NCBI GenBank assembly: GCA_046160675.1
Contig: JBJXHH010000084.1
Location: 1 to 20,040, forward strand
Length of the DNA: 20,040 nt
Source: JACMJP01 sp046160675
GTDB taxonomy: Bacteria; Bacteroidota; Bacteroidia; Chitinophagales; BACL12
Direction: 5' to 3'
Below the pieces are notes generated by a model that saw only the letters and a program-made list of their open reading frames with translations, was not told the DNA's origin and made no database searches. Positions 1 through 7,240 of the stretch are shown here, in pieces. Numbering within the stretch: position 1 is the stretch's first letter; the number at the start of each line of letters is the position of its first letter. A program made the position numbers and the translations under genes.

Positions 1-974
1 CATTTACAACCTACTATGCAGATGCTGATGGCGACACTTACGGTGATGCATCAAGTACTACATCAACATGTACAGGATCAGCACCAAGCGGATATGTATC
101 AGACAACACAGATTGTAATGATGCAAATGCTGCAGTGAACCCCGGAGCAACAGAAGTATGTAATGGCATTGATGATGATTGTGATGGTAATACTGACGAG
201 GACTTAATAACTGCAACAATTACTCCGCTTGGATCTACTACATTCTGTCAAGGAACAAGTGTTGTGCTTTCTGCAAATACCGGTGTTGGTTATTCTTATA
301 TCTGGAGACGCAACGGTAATAATATTCCAGGTGCAACAAGTGCAACATATGCAGCTACAAAAAATGGCTCTTATACTGTATTTATCACGATACCCGGTGG
401 TTGTTTTGATGAGTCAAATCCAGTAGTTTGTACGAGACTTGCAGGCCCGACAGCAATTGTTAACAATTTGTCAGGGTACACTGATCTATGTTTCTCACCA
501 ACTATCATATTGAAAGCAAGCGGTGGCCCAGGAACAACCTATCTATGGTTAAAAAATGGTATATCAACCGGAGTAACAACGGTAACTATTGGTGTTACAA
601 CTCCAGGCTTATATCAGGTAGTAGCCACAAAAACATCAACAGGCTGTCAAAAAACTTCAACAGCAGTGAACATTATAGAAACTTGCCGTGATGGAGAAGT
701 TGTTGCTGAAAAAGCTACACTGTCAGTATATCCTAACCCAACTGCTTCTGAATTTGTTGTAGATATGACAATTCCTGGAGTAGCAGATCGTTCTGCAGAC
801 ATTATGGTTTTCAATATGTTGGGTGAACAGGTTCTGTTAACAAACGGAACTGTAAGTAACAACAAGCTTACAGAAACCCTCACATTTGAGAACAACGTTA
901 CCAGCGGAGTTTACTTTGTGAGAGTGCTTGTGAATGGTGAGAATTACAGCAGCCAGGTAGTTCTTACAAGATAG
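1..974 (+). CDS. 3' part of a secreted MopE-repeat / Ig-like protein with T9SS type A sorting domain
   Basis: The reading frame is already open at nucleotide 3 and ends at TAG 972-974, so the true start lies left of the window. The first ~65 codons are an acidic DxDxDxYGD segment, then DCND, PGATEVCNG, DDDCDG and DE, the pattern of the Cu-binding MopE / 'putative metal-binding motif' repeat, which usually occurs in tandem; earlier copies probably lie outside the window. Two Ig-like segments follow, each with an early Cys and a Tyr-x-Trp core (YIWRRNG, TYLWLKNG). The last ~80 residues form a T9SS type A sorting domain: YPNPTASEF, a hydrophobic strand, GVYFVRV, and a basic end (VVLTR). The product is probably exported by T9SS and attached to the surface or released. 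The metal-binding role is inferred from the family; substrate unknown. It is convergent with the DUF423 gene. Confidence 0.85.
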   Translation, partial: FTTYYADADGDTYGDASSTTSTCTGSAPSGYVSDNTDCNDANAAVNPGATEVCNGIDDDCDGNTDEDLITATITPLGSTTFCQGTSVVLSANTGVGYSYIWRRNGNNIPGATSATYAATKNGSYTVFITIPGGCFDESNPVVCTRLAGPTAIVNNLSGYTDLCFSPTIILKASGGPGTTYLWLKNGISTGVTTVTIGVTTPGLYQVVATKTSTGCQKTSTAVNIIETCRDGEVVAEKATLSVYPNPTASEFVVDMTIPGVADRSADIMVFNMLGEQVLLTNGTVSNNKLTETLTFENNVTSGVYFVRVLVNGENYSSQVVLTR

Positions 975-998
975 GAAAGGGATTTACTTTCAAAATAC

Positions 999-1037
999 AA
1001 AACCCCCGGAGTGTAAAAACTTCGGGGGTTTTCTTTT
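999..1037 (+). terminator. Rho-independent terminator, probably bidirectional
   Basis: Arms 999-1012 (AAAACCCCCGGAGT) and 1019-1032 (ACTTCGGGGGTTTT) pair over 14 bp with a single G-U wobble and a 6-nt loop, followed by TTTTCTTTT. It lies 24 nt after the stop of the secreted protein and 16 nt before the stop of the convergent DUF423 gene. The A-rich left arm gives a T-run on the other strand, so it may serve both genes. Confidence 0.85.
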
Positions 1038-1052
1038 CCTGAATCTCCATTT

Positions 1053-1460
1053 TTATGTTGATGAAGTTTTGACTGAAAAAAATAATAAAACCCATCCTGC
1101 AATAAAAGTCAACCCACCCAGGGGAGGAATAGCTCCGAGCCAACTTAACTCTTGGTTAAAAAGAACAGGGGAAAGTGTGAGGATGTAAAGGGAGCCCGAA
1201 AAGATACAAATGCCGGCTATAAAAGCGGCCTTCGAATAATCTGCATAGTTCTTCCTGAGGTAAGGAAACACAACTGCAAGAAAACATAAAGCAAGTGTGT
1301 GATAAAAATGATAATGCACCGCAGTGTCCCAGGTACTCAACCTGTCAGTTTCTATCTTACCATTTTCTGCAAGTGTTTCCAGCCCATGCGCCCCAAAAGA
1401 ACCAAGAGTAACAGCAACTGCACCGCTTGCTGCAGCAATGCGTAGGATATTTCTATTCAT
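1053..1460 (-). CDS. DUF423 family small integral membrane protein (YgdD-like)
   Basis: The product is about 135 residues with four predicted membrane spans. It shows DUF423 hallmarks: an N-terminal glycine-rich span ending in GSFGAHGLE, a WDTAVHYHFYHTLAL segment, FSGSLYILTLS, and a C-terminal PPLGGLTFIAGW. The family is widespread in the bacterial inner membrane and has no established biochemical role. Start choice: in-frame initiators are a TTG at 1478, ATG at 1475 and ATG at 1460. A perfect minus-strand TAGTTTTG (-7 type box) occupies 1476-1483 immediately before ATG 1475, so transcription should begin near 1471. That leaves ATG 1460 with a short leader, and its protein (MNRNILRIAAASGA) fits the family N-terminus. 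The gene is divergent from the large anchored protein at 1580 and convergent with the gene ending at 974. Confidence 0.85.
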   Translation of the reverse strand: MNRNILRIAAASGAVAVTLGSFGAHGLETLAENGKIETDRLSTWDTAVHYHFYHTLALCFLAVVFPYLRKNYADYSKAAFIAGICIFSGSLYILTLSPVLFNQELSWLGAIPPLGGLTFIAGWVLLFFSVKTSST

Positions 1461-1475
1461 GATTATGATTTTCAT

Positions 1476-1507
1476 CAAAACTAAATAAGAAAGTTGTTTC
1501 CGGTAAA
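1476..1507 (-). promoter_or_regulatory. Bacteroidetes-type promoter of the DUF423 gene
   Basis: On the minus strand TAGTTTTG (plus 1476-1483) matches the known Bacteroidetes -7 consensus TAnnTTTG exactly. A TTTA (plus 1504-1507) stands 20 nt upstream, where the -33 TTTG is expected, and falls inside the inverted repeat at 1492-1512. Start-site placement is inferred from the consensus. Confidence 0.5.
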
Positions 1508-1512
1508 CAACT
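1492..1512. repeat. Perfect inverted repeat in a divergent intergenic region, possible operator
   Basis: Arms AGTTGTTT (1492-1499) and AAACAACT (1505-1512) are exact reverse complements separated by CCGGT. The element lies between the divergent DUF423 and anchored-propeller genes and covers the presumed -33 region of the DUF423 promoter. No T-run follows, so an operator is more likely than a terminator. Confidence 0.5.
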
Positions 1513-1579
1513 ATTCACAATCTGATGTTTCTTGCTGTGTACTCCGGCAGCTGATAGCAAGGTAGTTTTATGTCGTATT

Positions 1580-4210
1580 ATGAAGAAAAAAATATTTTTC
1601 ATCATAGCTGGAGTTTTCCTGTTTATAGCAATTGTTTATTTTTTTGTTTTGCGACCAAACAAAAAGACAACACCTGCGCTTTTTGCAGTGCCATCTAACG
1701 CAGCATTCGTAATTGATATTCCCGATTTACATGTTTTTACTGAAACAATAAACAAGGAGGCATTTGTTTCACTTCATTCAATACAGGCTATAAGTAAATG
1801 CAAAGAAGGAACGGAGTTGCTTCAAAAAATTGCATCTGTTCAGGAAGATGTGAAAAAGGATATTTCTGAAAATACTATTTCTGCAGGGGCTGTTATGATT
1901 ACAGAGCGGGAACTTGAGTATGTGTTTATACTAGAACTGGATGAAGCGTTGGATCTTGACTTGAAACAAGCAGGTGTTATTTTAAAAAAAGACAAGCCTT
2001 CAATACATACGCATGAATATCAAAAAGAAAAAATTTATGAATTCACCTATAGTGATACGTCTTTAAGTTTTAGTGCTGCAAAAGTTTTTGGATTATTTAT
2101 TATAAGTACATCGACCGTACTGACGGAAAACGCTGTCTTAAATCTGAAAAGCGGAAGGTCTTCAACGCAGGAAGAGGCATTTGTAAAAACGTATAACGCC
2201 ATAAAGACAAAAGCTTCGCCTTCTGTATTTATTAATACATCTGAATTTGCAAAATATCTTGCTTCGTTTGTAAATGAAAGAAGTACAGGAATAGCAAAGA
2301 GAATTGCCAACTTTGCTTCCTGGACGGCATTTACCCTGGATATACATAATGATGAGATTCTGTTGCAGGGTTTTGCATCTCCTTCGGAAAACAGCATGCT
2401 TGCAAATATCTCAAGTGGATTAAGTAAAAGTACTGAAGCTGCCCTGCGGGATTGTAATAAACTAATACCTGAAAATGTTGCAACTCTAACAGCAATAACT
2501 GATGAGAACCTGTTTGAATATTGTTCTTTCAGGCTAAAGGACACTCCCAATGACCTTTTATTCAGACAGTTACAAGGCAATATGAAAAACGTTATTGTTT
2601 CAGGTTTCTCAGAAACAATAGCTGGAAACTTTAGTGAAAAGATTTTTTTGCTAATACCGGTTTCAGATTCTGCTGCGGTTATGCAGGCTTTAAGTGGTAT
2701 CACTAAGCCAGACACAATAGAATATAAAAACTACCCTGTAAAAAAATTACTTACACCGGATGTATTAAATGCAATTTCAGGGTTTACCCAAGTGAAACAA
2801 TATTATTACACATGTATTGAAAACATCTTACTTTTTTGTAATTCATCCTCAGAGTTGCAAAATAATATAGAAACATATTGTAATAGGCTACAAAAAATCA
2901 GGCAGGCAAAGTTTGAACACTTTCCTGAAAATAGGGCTGTGAGAAATTTCTCATTTTTTCTCAACTTACAGAAGGCAGATCAGGTACTATATTCATTGAC
3001 TAATGAAGAAGGAGACAAGCGGGTTAGAAAATCCGGGGATTTGTTTGAAAAATTCAGCCCTATAACTTTAGGATTCAGTAAAAAGGGTGATTTGTTTACT
3101 TTCAATGCATCTGTAAAAATAAGTTCGCTGAAAGATAACCCGATAACACCGGTATGGAAGACTCTTCTGGATGCGCCTCTCGCTACAGAACCAATTGTTG
3201 TTTTTAATCACCTGACAAAAGAAAAAAATATCGTTATACAAGATACACTTCATCAAATATACTTGGTGAGCACTGATGGAACAATAACATGGAAAAAACA
3301 AATGCTTTCTAAAATTCAAGGCGCTGTTTTTCCTGTTGATTTTTATGGAAATAATAAAACACAACTCTTATTGGCTACCCGGGATAATATTCAAATGCTA
3401 GACTTGAATGGGGAGATTGCAGAAGGATTTCAAATTGATTTTACCTCTCCGGCAGTAAATGAACTTTCCGTATTTTATAATTCGACTGGAAGCTCGTATC
3501 TCTTTTTTATTGCTTGCGAAAACGGAAATGTGTACGGATTTGATAAGGAAGGAAAGCCTTTACCGGGTTGGAATCCACTGCAAAACAAGGAGGTAGTTAC
3601 TACAAAACTTAGTTATGCATCCTCAGTGCAGGAAGATTTTTTTGTGTTTGTAAACAAAAACCTAAAAATGGTGATAAAAAGCGGTGCAGGGGAAACAAGA
3701 AGAGATTCACAACAACTTACAGCTTCTGTATTAGATGCATTCCAGCAGGACAAGAAAAAGAATCCTACCTCATTCGTTACGGTTGATTCAAAAGGCAATC
3801 TCATACAGTTCAGGTTGTCAGACGGAAAAATTATAACATTCTCTTTAGACGAAAATTTTTTGGACGGAAAGATCAATGACATGAATAATGATTCCATAGC
3901 AGATGTTGTTTTTATTACTCCTCGAAGTATTACCGCAAAAACTCTTAATGGTGAAACGCTGTATTCGACAACAATACCTCTCGGAACTACCTATAAAATA
4001 CAACTTTGCACTGTAGGAGAAAAAAATTATACGGGGCTTTTTTCAACGCCTGAAAAAAATATTTATCTTTTTGACGGTTTCGGGAATATATTTAAAGGAT
4101 TTCCATTGCAGGGAGATGGGCCCTTTAAAATTGATGACCTTAGAGGGGATGGGAAAAATGTATTAATAACTTCTTTTGAAAATTATCTGACAGCATACCT
4201 CTTAAAGTAA
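1580..4210 (+). CDS. Membrane-anchored protein with C-terminal beta-propeller-like (PQQ/FG-GAP-type) region
   Basis: Product of 876 residues from ATG 1580. An upstream in-frame ATG at 1532 would add 16 residues ahead of the basic MKKK-hydrophobic anchor, so 1580 is preferred. Residues ~4-26 form one membrane span; the rest should be periplasmic. Residues ~27-530 start with a 'VPSNAAFVIDIPD' segment resembling DUF3352-type proteins, but I cannot assign it firmly. From ~535 to the end the protein is made of short strands with repeated 'xxDGTITW', 'LDLNGEI', 'YGFDKEGKPLPGW', 'YLFDGFGNIFKGFP' units, like PQQ-type or FG-GAP beta-propellers. DMNNDSIAD at ~767-775 fits a calcium-binding FG-GAP loop (DxNxDxxxD), and DLRGDGKN is a second. 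No catalytic motif recognised. purC follows 21 nt later, so co-transcription is possible though the functions look unrelated. Confidence 0.75.
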   Translation: MKKKIFFIIAGVFLFIAIVYFFVLRPNKKTTPALFAVPSNAAFVIDIPDLHVFTETINKEAFVSLHSIQAISKCKEGTELLQKIASVQEDVKKDISENTISAGAVMITERELEYVFILELDEALDLDLKQAGVILKKDKPSIHTHEYQKEKIYEFTYSDTSLSFSAAKVFGLFIISTSTVLTENAVLNLKSGRSSTQEEAFVKTYNAIKTKASPSVFINTSEFAKYLASFVNERSTGIAKRIANFASWTAFTLDIHNDEILLQGFASPSENSMLANISSGLSKSTEAALRDCNKLIPENVATLTAITDENLFEYCSFRLKDTPNDLLFRQLQGNMKNVIVSGFSETIAGNFSEKIFLLIPVSDSAAVMQALSGITKPDTIEYKNYPVKKLLTPDVLNAISGFTQVKQYYYTCIENILLFCNSSSELQNNIETYCNRLQKIRQAKFEHFPENRAVRNFSFFLNLQKADQVLYSLTNEEGDKRVRKSGDLFEKFSPITLGFSKKGDLFTFNASVKISSLKDNPITPVWKTLLDAPLATEPIVVFNHLTKEKNIVIQDTLHQIYLVSTDGTITWKKQMLSKIQGAVFPVDFYGNNKTQLLLATRDNIQMLDLNGEIAEGFQIDFTSPAVNELSVFYNSTGSSYLFFIACENGNVYGFDKEGKPLPGWNPLQNKEVVTTKLSYASSVQEDFFVFVNKNLKMVIKSGAGETRRDSQQLTASVLDAFQQDKKKNPTSFVTVDSKGNLIQFRLSDGKIITFSLDENFLDGKINDMNNDSIADVVFITPRSITAKTLNGETLYSTTIPLGTTYKIQLCTVGEKNYTGLFSTPEKNIYLFDGFGNIFKGFPLQGDGPFKIDDLRGDGKNVLITSFENYLTAYLLK

Positions 4211-4219
4211 TATCTCTGC

Positions 4220-4227
4220 TATTTTTG
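4220..4227 (+). promoter_or_regulatory. -7 type promoter box immediately before purC
   Basis: TATTTTTG matches TAnnTTTG exactly and ends 4 nt before the purC ATG at 4232, implying a nearly leaderless transcript if used. No convincing -33 TTTG is visible, and the element sits in the 21-nt gap after the upstream gene, so purC may also be read through from upstream. Confidence 0.35.
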
Positions 4228-4231
4228 CTGA

Positions 4232-5179
4232 ATGGCAAACAAAGGAACTGCTTACAATTTACCAGGGCAAACACATGTATATCATGGCAAAGTGCGGGAT
4301 GTTTACACAATACATGATCAACTATTGGTGATGGTTGCAAGCGACAGGATATCTGCGTTTGATGTCATTCTCCCCAAACCCATTCCCTACAAAGGACAAG
4401 TCTTGAATCAGGTTGCTGCGTATTTTTTACTTGCAACTAAAGACATAGCCCCTAACTGGCTTATACATGTTCCTGACCCGAGAGTAAGTATAGGATTGCG
4501 ATGTGAGCCACAGAAAGTAGAAATGGTAATAAGAGGTTATTTGAGCGGGCATGCCTGGCGGGAATACAAAAACGGAAAAAGGATTTTGTGCGGCGTTAAA
4601 ATGCCTGAAGACTTGCGGGAAAATGATAAATTTCCTGAACCCATCATTACTCCGACTACTAAAGCAGCTGCGGGGCATGATGAAGACATTAGTAAAGAAG
4701 AAATAATCGCCCGGGGAATTGTTCAGGCGGATGATTATAACAGGATGGAATCTTACACAAGAAAATTGTTTGATCGAGGAACAGGAATGGCTAAAGAAAG
4801 AGGTTTGATACTTGTGGATACAAAATATGAATTCGGGAAATATAATGATGAAATTTATTTGATGGATGAAATACATACTCCTGATTCATCAAGATATTTT
4901 TACACAGATGGGTATGCAGAACGTCAAGAAAGAAGGGAGGTGCAAAAGCAGTTGTCGAAAGAATTTGTGCGGGAATGGCTGATAGAGCATGATTTCATGG
5001 GGAAAGAGAATCAGCAGGTGCCTGATATGCCTGATGGGTTTATACAACAGATAAGCAACCGTTATATTGACTTATATGAACAACTTATTGGTAAACATTT
5101 TGTTCCGAGTGTTTACGGGAAAGAGGATACGCTGCGAAACATCATTACAGGACTGGAAAAAGTTTATCACCTCGCCTGA
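4232..5179 (+). CDS. purC: Phosphoribosylaminoimidazole-succinocarboxamide synthase (SAICAR synthetase)
   Basis: This cytoplasmic enzyme joins aspartate to CAIR with ATP hydrolysis to give SAICAR in de novo purine synthesis. The 315-residue length matches the longer yeast Ade1-like class common in Bacteroidetes rather than the ~240-residue E. coli type. Family motifs: GKVRDVY (19-25), the nucleotide-binding strand; SDRISAFD (37-44), then LPKPIPYKGQVLNQ; a central RGYLSGHAWREY segment; TPTTKAAAGHDEDIS; and LILVDTKYEFG, the second SAICAR synthetase signature. All appear intact. ATG 4232 is the natural start because GKVRDVY normally lies close to the N-terminus. No other pur gene is in the window, so it is a scattered pathway gene here. 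The tRNA-Arg promoter begins just after its stop; I saw no hairpin terminator between them. Confidence 0.97.
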   Translation: MANKGTAYNLPGQTHVYHGKVRDVYTIHDQLLVMVASDRISAFDVILPKPIPYKGQVLNQVAAYFLLATKDIAPNWLIHVPDPRVSIGLRCEPQKVEMVIRGYLSGHAWREYKNGKRILCGVKMPEDLRENDKFPEPIITPTTKAAAGHDEDISKEEIIARGIVQADDYNRMESYTRKLFDRGTGMAKERGLILVDTKYEFGKYNDEIYLMDEIHTPDSSRYFYTDGYAERQERREVQKQLSKEFVREWLIEHDFMGKENQQVPDMPDGFIQQISNRYIDLYEQLIGKHFVPSVYGKEDTLRNIITGLEKVYHLA

Positions 5180-5186
5180 TTTTTTT

Positions 5187-5194
5187 TAACTTTG
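5187..5194 (+). promoter_or_regulatory. Promoter -7 box of the tRNA-Arg gene
   Basis: TAACTTTG is an exact TAnnTTTG match 29 nt before the tRNA 5' end, giving an expected start near 5200. A weak -33-like GTTTA lies about 20 nt upstream at 5162-5166, inside the end of purC. The position between the purC stop and the tRNA supports its use. Confidence 0.55.
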
Positions 5195-5223
5195 CAGATT
5201 CTTAGTTTATTTGAAATTCCATT

Positions 5224-5297
5224 GGTCCGGTAGCTCAGTTGAATAGAGCAACAGCCTTCTAAGCTGTGGGTCACAGGTTTGAATCCTGTCCGGATCA
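5224..5297 (+). tRNA. tRNA-Arg, anticodon TCT
   Basis: A full cloverleaf can be drawn. Acceptor 5224-5230 (GGTCCGG) pairs with 5290-5296 (CCGGATC) with one G-U. The D-stem is GCTC/GAGC (5233-5236/5246-5249). The anticodon stem is ACAGC/GCTGT (5251-5255/5263-5267) with a 7-nt loop carrying TCT at 5258-5260. The T-stem is ACAGG/CCTGT (5273-5277/5285-5289) with loop TTTGAAT. The discriminator is A5297. The next bases are CAA, so the 3' CCA is not encoded and must be added by the CCA-adding enzyme. Confidence 0.97.
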
Positions 5298-5300
5298 CAA

Positions 5301-5333
5301 AAAAAAGCGGATACTGATTGTACCCGCTTTTTT
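5301..5333 (+). terminator. Bidirectional terminator between tRNA-Arg and the convergent T9SS gene
   Basis: Arms AAAAAAGCGG (5301-5310) and CCGCTTTTTT (5324-5333) are perfect complements; inside them ATAC and GTAC allow further pairing with one mismatch. The T-run on each strand makes it suitable for the tRNA on the plus strand and for the gene ending at 5351 on the minus strand. Confidence 0.85.
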
Positions 5334-5350
5334 AGTTTCTAAGAGTTTAT

Positions 5351-7132
5351 TTATTCAATCACAAGGTTTACTGAGGAGGTATTTTCTCCACTCACTACTT
5401 TCAAAGTATAAATTCCTGAAGCGATATCGCCTAGTGAAATATTCCCTGAATATGTAGTAATTCCTGTTACCTTGTTTTCATAAATCAATCTGCCAAGTGC
5501 ATCAGCAATAGTTATTGTTGCATCTGCAACTGAAGGTAATGTAAGGCTGATCATGAAATCACCGTTTGAAGGATTCGGGTATACCTGTGCTGATATTCCT
5601 GTTGCATCTTCAACTGAAGTTACGCATTCAGTCTTAAAAGACCCCATTGGGGAAGGGGTTTCATCACCGCAAAGAGTTGTAACCCTGAAATTATAATAGG
5701 TACAAGGCATGAGTCCGCTTAGCAGGTAATTCATATCAGTTGTTATTGCTCCCAACCAGTCAGGTGTTCCAATAGCCCTCCACTCAACAAAATATTCTAT
5801 TCCGGGAGAACCTGCCACCCATTCTACAGATGCAGTAGTTTCTGTTATTTCATCGGCGTTTATATCCGTAGCCGCTACACATTCTTCAATAGCAGGAACT
5901 ACCACTTTCGTTCCAGCAAGGGCTTCATCAATTATCGCTTCATCATTACTGAAGATATAAGCAAGTGTAAATGTTTCACTTGATCCAGCAGTTAATACAT
6001 CTATTTTATAAGAAATCTGTAATGCAATATCCCCTTCAAGTTCACCCTCAGATGAGAAAGGTGTAATTCCATACCAGGCATCGGAAACTGGATTTGCATC
6101 TGATGTGAAAAATGCACCATGAGACACTCTTGATCTGCTATCTCTTGACCCGTACATAGCGAAGTTTCCTCCCATTGTGTTCCCCTCGGCAGATACTAGA
6201 GCCTGAGTGTCAACCGGGAAATTATAATGTACAATATTATCTGTTACAAAGTCCCAACTCCATGGTTGTTCCTGGTCGGGATCGAAGTTTCGTAAATAAA
6301 ACACATCTGTAAGATCTGATGTTCCGGTGTTAGTGAGTGTAACTTTAGTATAGAAATATAATTTTCCATCAGGTACCAGGGTTTCCTGTTTCACATGCAC
6401 ACCGGCAATATCACCTTCCCAAACTGCTCGGGTAGTGTCTCCGCTGTCATCCCAACTTGTCATACTTCCCGGGATGTCATTCGGATATAAATATTGTGAT
6501 GCATTGTAATAAGAGTTGCCATCTATTTCAATTCCAAAACCTTCTTCAGGTGAGCCAGGTAGTGTAACATCCCCCCAATATTCTGTAGGATCACCTATAT
6601 CCCATCCATCCATGTCTGAATCGAAAGTGATCCCTAATGCGGTTTCAATTGTATCATATGTGTAGAAATATTCCCAATAAACATACGTATAACTTTCAAT
6701 AGTAGTACTGTCAATTACCCAGCATGCACAACTGTCATAATAACTGTACCAATCGTAAGAATAAGTGTAAGTAATTGTGTCAATGGTAGAAGAATCAATG
6801 AGGTAAGACCAGGTAACATACGTATAACTTTCAATTGTGGTACTGTCAATTACCCAGCATGCACAACTGTCGTAATAACTATACCAATCGTAGGGATAGG
6901 TGTAGGTAACAGTGTCGATTGTTGCAGAATCAATAATAGGAGTATATACAACATAGTCTGTGTTGTGGTAAGCTTCAGGCGCTGCGCCCTGAGAAACATA
7001 TACACCGCCTTTGTTTATACCTACTTCAAGATGTTCTGATTGGAGGAAGGCGTCATCTCCCACTATCTGAGAAAATGCTGCTGTTGAAGCAAAAAGTATC
7101 AAGGGAATGAGGAGTAAATTTCTGATTTTCAT
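5351..7132 (-). CDS. T9SS-exported protein with a Tyr/Trp/Cys-rich tandem repeat, FN3 domain and sorting domain
   Basis: Product of 593 residues. Residues 1-22 form a signal peptide (MKIRNLLLIPLILFASTAAFSQ). Residues 67-111 and 112-156 are two copies of a 45-residue unit, each containing TIDTxTYTYxYDWYSYYDSC and then ACWVIDSTTIESYTYV; each holds a Cys-x-Cys and about a dozen aromatic residues. Residues ~165-415 are a beta-rich region of unknown family (FYTKVTLTNTG, FYLRNFDPDQEQPWSW). A fibronectin type III-like domain follows at ~418-505 (TTASVEWVAG, YFVEWRAIG, CTYYNFRVTT). Residues ~515-593 are a T9SS type A sorting domain (YPNPSNGDF, GIYTLKVV). It is probably a surface or secreted protein. 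I do not recognise a named family for the central part, and no catalytic motif is evident. A near-match promoter box (TACCTTTC, minus strand, plus 7153-7160) lies 20 nt before ATG 7132. Confidence 0.88.
   Translation of the reverse strand: MKIRNLLLIPLILFASTAAFSQIVGDDAFLQSEHLEVGINKGGVYVSQGAAPEAYHNTDYVVYTPIIDSATIDTVTYTYPYDWYSYYDSCACWVIDSTTIESYTYVTWSYLIDSSTIDTITYTYSYDWYSYYDSCACWVIDSTTIESYTYVYWEYFYTYDTIETALGITFDSDMDGWDIGDPTEYWGDVTLPGSPEEGFGIEIDGNSYYNASQYLYPNDIPGSMTSWDDSGDTTRAVWEGDIAGVHVKQETLVPDGKLYFYTKVTLTNTGTSDLTDVFYLRNFDPDQEQPWSWDFVTDNIVHYNFPVDTQALVSAEGNTMGGNFAMYGSRDSRSRVSHGAFFTSDANPVSDAWYGITPFSSEGELEGDIALQISYKIDVLTAGSSETFTLAYIFSNDEAIIDEALAGTKVVVPAIEECVAATDINADEITETTASVEWVAGSPGIEYFVEWRAIGTPDWLGAITTDMNYLLSGLMPCTYYNFRVTTLCGDETPSPMGSFKTECVTSVEDATGISAQVYPNPSNGDFMISLTLPSVADATITIADALGRLIYENKVTGITTYSGNISLGDIASGIYTLKVVSGENTSSVNLVIE
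6665..6934 (-). repeat. Two-copy 135-nt tandem repeat inside the T9SS protein gene
   Basis: Unit 1 is 6800-6934 and unit 2 is 6665-6799, exactly adjacent and in frame (45 codons each). My hand alignment gives 113 of 135 identical bases (about 84%), including a perfectly shared block of over 30 bases around the Cys-x-Cys codons (6706-6736 and 6840-6870 area). This indicates an internal tandem duplication. Confidence 0.9.
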
Positions 7133-7240
7133 ATGCTTTAAGTTTAGAATATGAAAGGTAACTACTTTTTCCCATTTTAAAAAAAAAATCTGAGGCGGTT
7201 TTTACAATGTTGTGACAAAGTGCCTTTCGCCGAAAATCAT

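Noticed and set aside
1532..1580. Upstream ATG extending the anchored protein by 16 residues.
   Set aside because: It would put a polar, Cys-containing stretch ahead of an ideal MKKK-hydrophobic anchor; the downstream ATG gives the standard N-terminus.
2047..2715. 222-codon minus-strand open frame inside the anchored propeller gene.
   Set aside because: The sense frame is continuous over 876 codons with a membrane anchor and repeat structure; the antisense product shows no recognisable domain or start context.
5224..5350. tRNA-Arg as a possible integration site for a mobile element.
   Set aside because: No integrase, no repeat of the tRNA 3' end elsewhere in the window, and ordinary housekeeping flanks.
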